Positions 51,136 to 59,147 of a stretch of DNA of 64,000 bases are shown here, piece after piece. This DNA comes from Prevotella sp. UBA2850 (GTDB lineage: Bacteria > Bacteroidota > Bacteroidia > Bacteroidales > Bacteroidaceae). The position numbers and the translations under genes were made by a program. The notes beneath the pieces were generated by a model. It was not told the DNA's origin, did no database searches, and saw only the letters and a program-made list of their open reading frames with translations. The stretch spans positions 20,780 to 84,779 of the forward strand of contig DEFO01000008.1 of assembly GCA_002350805.1 (NCBI GenBank). Direction: 5' to 3'. Every line of letters begins with the position of its first letter. Position 1 is the stretch's first letter.

Positions 51136-52851
51136 TTAGCCGTTCACTCCAAAGAAGACGCCGTTGGTATAGCCGAACCACTTGAGCAGCGTCTCTCCCC
51201 ACAAGATGATAGTGAGCCAGCTGATGAACATCATGGTGATGCCAAACTTGAACGTGTCGCTCCAGCTGTATTGGTTGGTGGTGTAGAGCAGGGCAGCAGG
51301 TTTGCTATTGAACGGCAGCACATAGACGTGGCCTACGAGCATGGCTACGGGGAAGGCCAGACTCATCACGGGATAGCCGTTCTTCTGAGCCACACCGATG
51401 GCGATGGGCACAAAGATAAGGGTGAGCATGGTCTTCGACTGGAAGACGAGCGAGAACAGCAGCATGCCGGCGGTGAGCATGAGGTAGAGCACCCAGAACG
51501 GGGTCTCAGCCGTGATGCCGAGGTTGTTGAACAGGGCGTCGATGAGTGTTCCGGGCAGGCCTGTCGCATCGAGACCCGCTCCGAGAGTGTAAGCTCCGGC
51601 AGAGAAAAGCAGCAGGTGCCACGGAATGTCGACATCGTTCCATTTCACCACACCGATGCCAGGCAGCAAAGCCACCACGGCTCCCATGAAGGCCACGGCC
51701 GTCTGGTTGATGCCGTGCTGCTTATCGGTAGCCCAAAGAATGAGCACGACCACGAAGATGGCCACCGATTTCCACTCGTCGGTGCGCATCTTGCCCAGCT
51801 TGTTGAGCTCCTCGCGCAAGCGCTCCATACCACCGGCAATCTGCGGCACGCGCTCTTCTTTCTTCAGGGGGAAGAAGATTTTTGTTCCTACGAACCAGGC
51901 GATGAGGATGAGGAACACACTCATGGGGAATGCCACTTTAAACCAGTCCTGGTAGCTGAACGAGGTGGCTCCCAGAGCTCCGGCAATGAGCGATCCGGCC
52001 AGCAATGTGGCTCCCGAACCCGTGAGGAAGGCATTGGCGCCCAGGTTGATTTGAAACAGGTTCTGAAGTATCAGGTTGCGCCCAAAGTTGTTGCGGTTCT
52101 CGCCGCCCGTGGCTCCGTAGATGGCTGCCACGACCATGAAGATGGGCAGGAGAATGGCTGCCTTGGCCGTCGTGGCGGAGATGAAGGCCGAGAGCACCAG
52201 GTTGATGATGATGAAGCTGAGCATGATACCGCTGGCATTGCGGCCGAACTTCAATACGAACCATAGGGCAAACCGCTTGGCTACCTGCGTCTTGACCAGC
52301 ATGCTGGCCAGGATGAACGAAAGGATGTTGAGCCACATGACGGGGTGTCCCAATTGCGCATAGGCCGTCTTGTCGGTGGTGATGTTGGTCAGTACAATGC
52401 CCAAGATGACCATTAATGACGTGAGATAGTTGGGGATGGCCTCGGTAATCCACAAGATGATGGCGGCAATGAAGATGGCAAGCATGGCATAGTTGATGCG
52501 GATGAACTTGTCATGCGCCTTTTCGGTCGCCTGCTTCTCCAGCTGCGGTGTGCCCTTCTGGGCCGTCTCGCCGGCAGCCAGCTCTTTCATGGCTGCCTCG
52601 CTCAGCTGGTCGTAGCGCTTCATGGCCGACGACGTGAGCGTGGTTGTCTCCTTGTTGGTGTCAATGCGGTTGACGAAAGGAATGTCCACCACCCAGTAAA
52701 TCAGAATAAAGGCCAGGATGGCCAACGGAGCCCCTATGCGCTGAAGCATCCGCTCGAACCCAGACTTCTGCATCTTCGGCAGTTTCTCGATTCGGTAGTT
52801 ATTCATATCCAGCGGGTCGAAGGCCGCTTGTGGTTTATTCTCGGTGTTCAT
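51136..52851 (-). CDS. DASS (SLC13) family divalent anion:sodium symporter
   Basis: A 571-aa inner-membrane carrier of the divalent-anion:Na+ symporter family (dicarboxylates, sulfate or related anions). The core with ITEAIPNYLTSLMVILG, SFILASMLVKTQVAKRFAL and SAFISATTAKAAILLPI contains the Ser-x-Thr hairpin of the first half, and QSKTMLTLIFVPIAIGVA that of the second. An unusual hydrophilic stretch of about 65 residues with a helical acidic/basic segment (residues 60-115) separates the first helix from the core. Because phosphate genes lie upstream, phosphate or a phosphate-like oxyanion is possible, but dicarboxylates are the commoner substrate. Confidence 0.88.
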   Translation of the reverse strand: MNTENKPQAAFDPLDMNNYRIEKLPKMQKSGFERMLQRIGAPLAILAFILIYWVVDIPFVNRIDTNKETTTLTSSAMKRYDQLSEAAMKELAAGETAQKGTPQLEKQATEKAHDKFIRINYAMLAIFIAAIILWITEAIPNYLTSLMVILGIVLTNITTDKTAYAQLGHPVMWLNILSFILASMLVKTQVAKRFALWFVLKFGRNASGIMLSFIIINLVLSAFISATTAKAAILLPIFMVVAAIYGATGGENRNNFGRNLILQNLFQINLGANAFLTGSGATLLAGSLIAGALGATSFSYQDWFKVAFPMSVFLILIAWFVGTKIFFPLKKEERVPQIAGGMERLREELNKLGKMRTDEWKSVAIFVVVLILWATDKQHGINQTAVAFMGAVVALLPGIGVVKWNDVDIPWHLLLFSAGAYTLGAGLDATGLPGTLIDALFNNLGITAETPFWVLYLMLTAGMLLFSLVFQSKTMLTLIFVPIAIGVAQKNGYPVMSLAFPVAMLVGHVYVLPFNSKPAALLYTTNQYSWSDTFKFGITMMFISWLTIILWGETLLKWFGYTNGVFFGVNG

Positions 52852-52875
52852 AGATGGTCGGTTGAAAGGTTAAAA

Positions 52876-52912
52876 GTGGGATGGACTCTCACCCTTTGGA
52901 GAGCCCTCCCAC
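52876..52912 (-). terminator. Hairpin between CYTH and DASS genes
   Basis: GTGGGA (52876-52881) with TCCCAC (52907-52912), and CTCTC (52886-52890) with GAGAG (52899-52903). On the minus strand it is followed by CTTTTAACC. It separates the CYTH gene from the transporter, perhaps as a partial terminator. Confidence 0.6.
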
Positions 52913-52932
52913 AGAAAAGTGAGCGTTGGTGA

Positions 52933-53403
52933 TTATTTCCAGTTTTTATATGGATTCTTCATGAGCATGGAGTTGTAGAAGCGCACATCGCCAGTCACCT
53001 CCTCGCCCAGCCATTCAGGCCTCTCGAACTGTGCCTGCTCATCGGGCAGTTCTATTTCGGCCACGGTGAGTCCCTCGTTGTCGCCGTAGAACTCGTCCAC
53101 TTCGAAGGTGTACGGGCCGTTCTTCACCAGATAGCGCGTTTTGTCGATAACGCCAGGCTCGCAAAGCCTCAGCAGCTCGCGCACCTCATCGACGGGAATC
53201 TCCTTTTCCCATTCGTAGCGGCTGGCACCACTCTCGTTGCCTATGCCTTTGATGGTGATGAAGCCCTTTTCGCCCTTCACTCTGACGCGCACGGTACGCT
53301 CGGGCACGGAGCTGAGGTAGCCTTGTGTGATGCGTGTGCTTTTGAACACTTCTTGCTTAAAGTTTCCCTTCACGAGAAACTTACGTTCTATTTCCTGTGC
53401 CAT
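52933..53403 (-). CDS. CYTH domain protein, probable inorganic triphosphatase
   Basis: A 156-aa protein of the CYTH/triphosphate tunnel superfamily. It opens with the hallmark EIERKFLVKG (E-x-E-x-K) and shows RVRVKGEKGFITIKG, RYEWEKEIP, IDKTRYLV and FEVDEFYGDNEGLTVAEIEL, which give the charged residues of the eight-stranded tunnel. Bacterial members hydrolyse tripolyphosphate. It is the last gene of the minus-strand phosphate set, six bases after the gene at 54054-53410. Confidence 0.92.
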   Translation of the reverse strand: MAQEIERKFLVKGNFKQEVFKSTRITQGYLSSVPERTVRVRVKGEKGFITIKGIGNESGASRYEWEKEIPVDEVRELLRLCEPGVIDKTRYLVKNGPYTFEVDEFYGDNEGLTVAEIELPDEQAQFERPEWLGEEVTGDVRFYNSMLMKNPYKNWK

Positions 53404-53409
53404 ATTCCA

Positions 53410-54054
53410 TTAGTTTGCTAAAGGTTTCTTAATCATTCCAATCACTCTCTTGATAGCCTGCAGGTAGTTGATGTTCTCAACGCCCTCCAGTCCCAGGTCG
53501 GCAATGGTCTTCTTGATGTCGTCAATCTCGGTTGACTCCGAGTTGATGGTTTTTACCAAAGCGCCATTGATATATACGTCGCCCGTCTCGCAGATGGTGT
53601 CGTTCACCATGTAGCCATAGCGCACCTTCTCTACGCTGACGGCCTGCAGGTCGGGATGCTCGTCGATCATCGCGAGGAACTCCTCAAGTGTGTAGGTGTC
53701 TTTGTCGAGCTTGGGCATTCCCTCTACCTTGAAGGCGGGAAACACGTCGTTCTCAAGCACTTCTTTGGCGATGGGGAATTCACCCTTCATGAGTGGGTTC
53801 CACTGCTCCAGTCCGTCGACGGTCTGCACGTAGGTCTTGATGTCCATCTTCCCGTTGCGTATCTTGGTGTTGTTCACATCGTTGGTTCTGCTCACGATAT
53901 AGGTCTCCGTGCTATGACGCTCCCATACTTTCTCTGGAACGGGAACACTCAGACGTGCCATGCGTTTGGCAGCCTCGCAGAAACAACGGCCGAAGCTACG
54001 AAACTCAAAGCGCGGCTTCGAAATCTCACCGATTTTCAATTCTTCTTTTGCCAT
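53410..54054 (-). CDS. Unassigned protein, possibly a divergent triphosphate-tunnel protein
   Basis: A 214-aa soluble protein. The N-terminus (EFRSFGRCFCEAAKRMARLS) does not carry the CYTH E-x-E-x-K motif, but the later pattern TETYIVSRTND, KIRNGKMDIKTYV, VEKVRYGYMVND and VYINGALVKTINSESTEI recalls the order of basic and acidic strands in tunnel enzymes, and it sits directly before a real CYTH gene. The start at 54054 (MAKEELKIGEISK) was chosen because the upstream extension is not protein-like. I offer the relation as a hypothesis only. Confidence 0.6.
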   Translation of the reverse strand: MAKEELKIGEISKPRFEFRSFGRCFCEAAKRMARLSVPVPEKVWERHSTETYIVSRTNDVNNTKIRNGKMDIKTYVQTVDGLEQWNPLMKGEFPIAKEVLENDVFPAFKVEGMPKLDKDTYTLEEFLAMIDEHPDLQAVSVEKVRYGYMVNDTICETGDVYINGALVKTINSESTEIDDIKKTIADLGLEGVENINYLQAIKRVIGMIKKPLAN

Positions 54055-54118
54055 GTTGATAGTATTTTTATAAATAGATGTACATAATGATATGATTAAT
54101 AACCGAAAACAACGCGAT

Positions 54119-54955
54119 TTATTGTACGACGGTGTCGTCGGGTTCGCCAGTCTTGGCATTCAGCTCGCCGCAAGTAGGCTCGGTCTGCATCCATTTGCCT
54201 GAGCCGTCGGGCACACGGCCCCACGATACCTTCACGTTCGGCAACGACTGATTGCCCCAACCGTCGGCTTCCTCGCCACGCTGGAACTTGTCGAGCACAT
54301 TGCCGTTGGGGTCTAACAGCTCAACGAGCACTGATTTCTTGGCAGAGAAACCGCTAGAGAAACCACGCTCGGTGGTGCCTTTGGCTCCTACCACAGCCCA
54401 TACGCCATGAGCGGGAATCACCTCGCCATCGATGCCGGTCCATGTGTCTTTGCCGTCTTTCTTCAGCAGCACGTCTTTCAGCTTGATGGGATTGTCGCTG
54501 CCATTATAAATCTCGATGAATTTGCCCGCATCGGTCTCAGCGGCACCGAAGAGCTCATTCAGTTTCAGCTTGTTGTACTCAATGGGCGGATCGCCGACTA
54601 CATACTCGAGCTCCTTCGAGACGGTGGTGTAGTTGGCTGTGTTGACGACGGTCACGAAATACTTCACGGTTGTCTTGTCGGGTTGCGGGGGAATCGTACC
54701 TGTCCAGGTCATGCCGCTTCCACTCATCTGCACATCGTTCGAAGCTCCGTTGGCGCTATAGGTGAGCGTCACCGTCTGCGGTGCTTGCAAACCAGAGAAT
54801 TGGGCCGTTACCACCACGGCATCGTCAGAGGTCGGGGAGGCCTTGTCTGTCGTTACGGAGTCTATTGTTGTCGGACCTTCGTAGACATTGTCTTCTACAC
54901 ATGCGGCAAAGAGTACTGCTGTTGCCATCATGAATAAATATTTAATGGTCTTCAT
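54119..54955 (-). CDS. Lipoprotein with C-terminal lamin-tail domain
   Basis: A 278-aa lipoprotein: signal peptide and lipobox in MATAVLFAACVEDN (Cys19). A central Ig-like domain of about 90 residues (TTDKASPTSDDAVVVTAQFS … TVTLTYSANG) is followed by a lamin-tail (LTD) domain: KLNELFGAAETDAGKFIEIY, IKLKDVLLKKDG and SWGRVPDGSGKWMQTEPTCG. Lamin-tail proteins in Bacteroidetes are surface or secreted and often act with nucleases or other phosphate-releasing enzymes. It lies 68 bases after the porin gene. Confidence 0.85.
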   Translation of the reverse strand: MKTIKYLFMMATAVLFAACVEDNVYEGPTTIDSVTTDKASPTSDDAVVVTAQFSGLQAPQTVTLTYSANGASNDVQMSGSGMTWTGTIPPQPDKTTVKYFVTVVNTANYTTVSKELEYVVGDPPIEYNKLKLNELFGAAETDAGKFIEIYNGSDNPIKLKDVLLKKDGKDTWTGIDGEVIPAHGVWAVVGAKGTTERGFSSGFSAKKSVLVELLDPNGNVLDKFQRGEEADGWGNQSLPNVKVSWGRVPDGSGKWMQTEPTCGELNAKTGEPDDTVVQ

Positions 54956-55023
54956 ATCTTAATGATTTATGTTTGAATAGTATTGAAACGTAATTGTTGT
55001 TGATGATTTCTCTGTCAGGTCGG

Positions 55024-56385
55024 TTAGAAGTCAATCTCGAAACGCACGGCCAGCATATTATAGCTGACACCGCCCTTTCCCTTCGGGTCGACGGCCTGCT
55101 TATAGTCGGCAGTCGGCTTTCCCGATGCGTCGTGGCCAATCAGCAGTTTGCCCTTTCCGTTGGCATAACGGTCGTTGCTGCTATGCTGGAAGTTGATGGC
55201 AAACTTGAAGAAGTTATTGATGTAGAAGTTCAGACCGGCCGTGTAGTTCTCGCCACTACCGCCATAGATGTCTTTGTCGTTCAGGTCGAGATAGTCATAA
55301 CGGAGCACCAGCTCTACATCGCCCCATTTCTTTCCGCGTCCGGGTTGTGTGAACTCGCCCTCGGCCACATTGAAGTGCTGGTTACCACCGAACAGCATAT
55401 AGCCCAGTGTGAAGTAGTATCCACCGAAGTTGTAGCTGTCGTTCTTCGCCGTTACATGCGAGCCAATCCATTCGCTCTGGAACTTCAGTCCTTTGTAGTA
55501 GGCAGCACCCTCAACACCATAGAGCCAGGAGTGGTTCACGTCCTTGATGACATCGGTGTCGATATATTTCTTGCGGTTGATGCTGGTAGAGTTACGGGTA
55601 GAGTAGCGCACACCGCCATACTCGCCTGTTGCCATATCGGTCTTCGGCGTGCGGTACGATGCCTTGCCACCGATGTAGAAGCCTTTCTCGCGGTCTCGGG
55701 TGTAAGGCATCCAGCCCATCTTTGTCGTGAGCGAGTAACCCTGGCTGCGGCCGAAATCCTTGTTGTTGTCTTGCACGTTGGTGGCTTCCTCTGAGCCGGC
55801 TACTTCCTGGAAGAACATACCTCCCGACCAACGGAAATGGTCACGCAGGTAAGCGGCCTGCACACCCAGATGGCGCGAGGGGGCCAGCGCCTGGGCTACC
55901 ATCGGGCGCTCAATCATCGACAGGTAGCGCGAGCTCGTGGTTCGCTCCATCGAGAAGTCCTCCTTGAAGTTACCCATCTTGAACTCCCAGTTCTTCAGAC
56001 CGTCGTACTCGATGATAGCATCCTTCAACTCGAAGAATCCGTCGGCCATGTCCATATCCACCTCTCCATACCAGTCTTTGGTAAGCTGGGTTTTCATGGC
56101 AAAGCGCACACGGCGAAGCGAGACGCCATTGCCGATTTTGTTGTAGTCGGAATTCAGTCCGAAGAAGGTGGCGCCATCCACTTGCACACGATTGTCGAAC
56201 CACACTTTGTAGTCTTGGTCTTTCGATTCGAAAACAAGAATGTTGTTCCGTGCCTCCGATTTAAGCTCCTTGCGATCAACGGCCACGCCATATTGGTTAT
56301 AGCGTACCTCATCATTCTCTTGAGCCGAAATACTGCCGCTGATCAGCAGTAGTGCTCCCAATGTCAGAAATGCAGTTTTTCTCAT
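55024..56385 (-). CDS. OprP/OprO-type phosphate-selective porin
   Basis: A 453-aa outer-membrane beta-barrel of the OprP/OprO porin family, with a signal peptide (1-22, ending SISAQ). The barrel begins with YKVWFDNRVQVDGATFFGL and RRVRFAMKTQLTKDWYGEVD, has EYDGLKNWEFKMGNFKEDFS and MIERPMVAQALAPSRHLG, and ends LAVRFEIDF with a terminal Phe. Many Bacteroidetes members have unproven specificity, but the neighbours (PhoU-like protein, PiT-like/HTH fusion, CYTH proteins) favour phosphate or polyphosphate. The start at 56385 (MRKTAFLTLGALL) begins the signal peptide. It sits 111 bases after the fusion gene, with no promoter of its own that I can see. Confidence 0.88.
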   Translation of the reverse strand: MRKTAFLTLGALLLISGSISAQENDEVRYNQYGVAVDRKELKSEARNNILVFESKDQDYKVWFDNRVQVDGATFFGLNSDYNKIGNGVSLRRVRFAMKTQLTKDWYGEVDMDMADGFFELKDAIIEYDGLKNWEFKMGNFKEDFSMERTTSSRYLSMIERPMVAQALAPSRHLGVQAAYLRDHFRWSGGMFFQEVAGSEEATNVQDNNKDFGRSQGYSLTTKMGWMPYTRDREKGFYIGGKASYRTPKTDMATGEYGGVRYSTRNSTSINRKKYIDTDVIKDVNHSWLYGVEGAAYYKGLKFQSEWIGSHVTAKNDSYNFGGYYFTLGYMLFGGNQHFNVAEGEFTQPGRGKKWGDVELVLRYDYLDLNDKDIYGGSGENYTAGLNFYINNFFKFAINFQHSSNDRYANGKGKLLIGHDASGKPTADYKQAVDPKGKGGVSYNMLAVRFEIDF

Positions 56386-56496
56386 AATTGTTATTAGATT
56401 GATTAATAAATTGTTGTTGGTTATATTTGTTCTTTCATCCTTTTCATTTGCAAGTGGCAGAAACCTCAATGATTTCAGCAGTTGCCCGCCTCCTGT

Positions 56497-58065
56497 CTAT
56501 AGCAGTTGCAGATAGCTCACGAGGTTCTCGCTTCGGTCGAGCCGGAGTTTCTTCCTGAGGCGGTATCGGTTGATTTCCACACTCTTGGTCTCCAGGTTCA
56601 CCATGTTGGCAATCTCTTTGCTCGAGAATCCCAGCCGCAACAGAATGGCCAGGCGGCTCTCACGTTTGGTGAGGTTGGGGCATCGCATCTGCAGGCGTGA
56701 GATGAAGTCGCGGTGCATCTTCTCCACCTGCTGATAGATTTGCTCCATTTCGGGCGGGTAGCGCAGCGTGTCTTTCAGGTCTTTGTCGATGTCTATCAGC
56801 GACTTCCTGATGTGCTCCGGGTCTCTCTCTTGTGATAGCCGGCGCAATTGCTCGCCCACGCCGGTCATGTAGTCGCGCTGCTGCTTCACGAACAACGACA
56901 AGTCAATCAGCTCTTTGTGCTTGAAGTCCATCTCGCGCGACATGCTGTCGAATTGTGAGGTGACAGCCATCACGTCGAGCCGGTTCAGCTCGTTGCTGCG
57001 TTCGTCGCTTCGCCGTATCTCGTCGTTCAGCATCCGGCTCACATTCCTCCCCTTGATATATTGCTTGTAGGAGAGCCTGATGGACAAGCACACCAGCAGC
57101 ACGAACGGCACAAGCACCCAAAATACGTGCGGCCTCTGGTAGATGGGTGCCAATAGCGAGCATATCAGGTACGATAGCATCGGTGTGGCGATGGCGATGG
57201 TCACGATGTTCAGCAGGCGTTTCTGCTCCTTTCCGCGTTCCAACGCAATGATATTACCCTCTTTCAGCAGGTTGGCCGGCACAATGACCGAGGGTAGGGG
57301 AGCGACGATGAGTGGCAGCAAGAAGTTGAACAATGCCAACACCGATGTCAGCGCGTAGAGCGATGGAAGATGCCTGGTCATCATTCCATTGCGGGGCCTC
57401 TGGTAGACATATATCAGTACCGGACTCAGGCACACGATGCTCATAACAATCAGTAACAGCCACAATATCCAGCCGGCAATGCTCACCTTATATAATAAAG
57501 GTGTAATGAAGGCATTGATCATCAGTGCATAGTTGCATGTAAGGGCGATGCCGCACAGTACCACGCCGATGTAGGCTAGCCATTTCGCGTAATACTGCTT
57601 GACGAGCAGATGCTTCTTCTGATTCACAATGTAGCGTTGAATGAGCTGATGGAAGAGCAGCGAGCAGATGACACTCAGTACCGGCGCCGCCATTACCGAC
57701 AGGAGCACCACTGTCCATGTGCTTTTGCTTACTCCGCCCTCATGAATGACGGCCATTGACAAGACGGTGCCCCAGAAAGCCGTGACCGTCGAGAAGTGGC
57801 AGTTGACAGTCGAGAGAATAGATATCGTCAGCAGCATCGATACCATCATCACCACAATGTCGTCGTAGCTCGTCAGCAAGTGTTGCCCTTTGTGCAGAAT
57901 CATCAGGCCCATCCCCACCGTCATCGATACTGCCAGACAAGCCAGGAATGGCTTCACGCTCAGGATGTCCGGCACATGAATGTCGGAGTAACTGTAGGCG
58001 ATTTCTTTCCATCCGAAACAAAAGCCTATGCACATCATCAATATAATGGCAATGGTGGGCGTCAT
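56497..58065 (-). CDS. PiT-like membrane domain fused to a LuxR-type DNA-binding domain
   Basis: A 522-aa protein. Residues 1-325 hold about ten hydrophobic helices. The order resembles the PiT phosphate permease: GFCFGWKEIAYSYSDIHV aligns with the PiT ND..N signature but is changed at the key positions, and NCHFSTVTAFWGTVLSM followed by KSTWTVVLLSVMAAPVLS aligns with the GlyProSerThr-Thr / Trp-Pro segment of carriers. Residues 330-460 are charged and coiled-coil-prone. Residues 465-522 are a LuxR-type HTH (LTKRESRLAILLRLGFSSKE, VNLETKSVEINRYRLRKKLR). I infer a membrane-bound transcription factor that senses phosphate. It lies 14 bases after a DUF47/PhoU-like gene, its natural partner. A relation to PiT is by pattern, not by search. 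Confidence 0.72.
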   Translation of the reverse strand: MTPTIAIILMMCIGFCFGWKEIAYSYSDIHVPDILSVKPFLACLAVSMTVGMGLMILHKGQHLLTSYDDIVVMMVSMLLTISILSTVNCHFSTVTAFWGTVLSMAVIHEGGVSKSTWTVVLLSVMAAPVLSVICSLLFHQLIQRYIVNQKKHLLVKQYYAKWLAYIGVVLCGIALTCNYALMINAFITPLLYKVSIAGWILWLLLIVMSIVCLSPVLIYVYQRPRNGMMTRHLPSLYALTSVLALFNFLLPLIVAPLPSVIVPANLLKEGNIIALERGKEQKRLLNIVTIAIATPMLSYLICSLLAPIYQRPHVFWVLVPFVLLVCLSIRLSYKQYIKGRNVSRMLNDEIRRSDERSNELNRLDVMAVTSQFDSMSREMDFKHKELIDLSLFVKQQRDYMTGVGEQLRRLSQERDPEHIRKSLIDIDKDLKDTLRYPPEMEQIYQQVEKMHRDFISRLQMRCPNLTKRESRLAILLRLGFSSKEIANMVNLETKSVEINRYRLRKKLRLDRSENLVSYLQLL

Positions 58066-58079
58066 CGTGTGTATGGTTG

Positions 58080-58727
58080 TCAGAATCGTTGTTTAATGGT
58101 CAGTATCGCGAGCAGGTCGGCGGCCTTCATGGTCTCCTCGGCAATCTGCTCCACGTGGAGCGTGAAATAGCGCAGGTGTATCTTCTGGCTGAGTTTGAAG
58201 TTCTCCATCTCGTGAAACACCTTCCGCTTGATGGCCTGGGCCAGTTTGCCGGCCTCCTTCTCGTAGTAATAGATACGGTGAATCTTCTCCGGCAGCTGTT
58301 GGGGCGAGCGGAAATAGTCGCGCATGGCCTGGGCCGTGATTTCCACCGATAGCGATACCAGCTCCACCAGTTTCAGAAACTCAATGTTCAGCTCAGAGGG
58401 GAAGAAAGGTATCTCAATCTCATACTGGACGAGGTTCTTATACAATTGGCCGATAATCATGTCGATATGCTCCATCAGTTGCAGAATGTCCACTCGGTTC
58501 TCCGACACAAGAGTGTATGAGTAAAGGCTGTTCTCAATGCTCCGCCGCAACTCAGTAGAGTCCTCCCTGATGGCTGTCACCGACTGTATGTTGTCGACGA
58601 AAGCCTGTGAGTTTCCCTCTAGATAGTTCTTGATGCCATTTTTGTAAATGAGTACACACTCGTCCATCTTATTGATGAACAAGTCGAGTTCCGAAATGAT
58701 ATGATTAATCTTTTTGCGTCCAAACAT
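58080..58727 (-). CDS. DUF47/PhoU-like phosphate regulator
   Basis: A 215-aa all-helical cytosolic protein of the DUF47 (PhoU-like) family, usually encoded beside PiT phosphate permeases and thought to control them. It begins MFGRKKINHIISELDLFINK and contains VLIYKNGIKNYLEG, IREDSTELRRSIENSLYSYT, LMEHIDMIIGQLYKNL and IYYYEKEAGKLAQAIKRKVF, ending KAADLLAILTIKQRF. The start at 58727 follows an AGGAAAAG ribosome-binding sequence; an upstream TTG at 58751 is less likely. It is the first gene behind the promoter at 58760-58789 and precedes the PiT-like/HTH gene by 14 bases. Confidence 0.9.
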   Translation of the reverse strand: MFGRKKINHIISELDLFINKMDECVLIYKNGIKNYLEGNSQAFVDNIQSVTAIREDSTELRRSIENSLYSYTLVSENRVDILQLMEHIDMIIGQLYKNLVQYEIEIPFFPSELNIEFLKLVELVSLSVEITAQAMRDYFRSPQQLPEKIHRIYYYEKEAGKLAQAIKRKVFHEMENFKLSQKIHLRYFTLHVEQIAEETMKAADLLAILTIKQRF

Positions 58728-58759
58728 ACTGCTTTTCCTAGTTGATATCAATACGATGA

Positions 58760-58789
58760 CAAAGATAGGAAATATATTTGATACTTCAA
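58760..58789 (-). promoter_or_regulatory. Promoter of the phosphate-related operon
   Basis: On the minus strand: TTG (plus 58787-58789), 19 bases, TATCTTTG (plus 58760-58767). It gives a leader of about 28 bases to the ATG at 58727. Confidence 0.75.
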
Positions 58790-59042
58790 AATAAAAAATA
58801 GAGTTGACGAAAAGCGAGTATATATGGTATGTATAGTTTAAACTCTTCCTATGTAGTTGATTTTATGGTTGTTAAGCTGCTATTTGGAGTAGGTAGTATT
58901 AAGTTCGATAAATAGAAATGTAGAGTTTTTGTATAATTATTATTTGAGCATTATTTTCCATTTTCTACCCTTTTCCAGCCGTAGCGGAGGCAAAAGCGGG
59001 CTCCTTCTGTTCCAGCGGAAGGAAAATAAATAACGCCCACAT

Positions 59043-59073
59043 TTGGCAGTCTGCCGGAAAATGACTACCTTTG
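59043..59073 (+). promoter_or_regulatory. Promoter of guaA
   Basis: TTG at 59043-59045, 20 bases, TACCTTTG at 59066-59073. The leader of ~70 bases carries no purine riboswitch that I recognise. The whole divergent gap 58728-59147 is AT-rich and holds only the two promoters. Confidence 0.75.
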
Positions 59074-59147
59074 TGGCTGTTATTGTCCATCGGCTAACGT
59101 AGATGGAGGTTTCTTACGTTTTTGATTACATATTCATATCATTCTAT

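Noticed and set aside
50989..52266. A 425-codon open frame on the plus strand across the 21-base repeats and the DASS gene
   Set aside because: It is antisense to a clear transporter gene; the amino-acid pattern is His/Asp/Glu-rich and matches no fold. The repeat part is non-coding.
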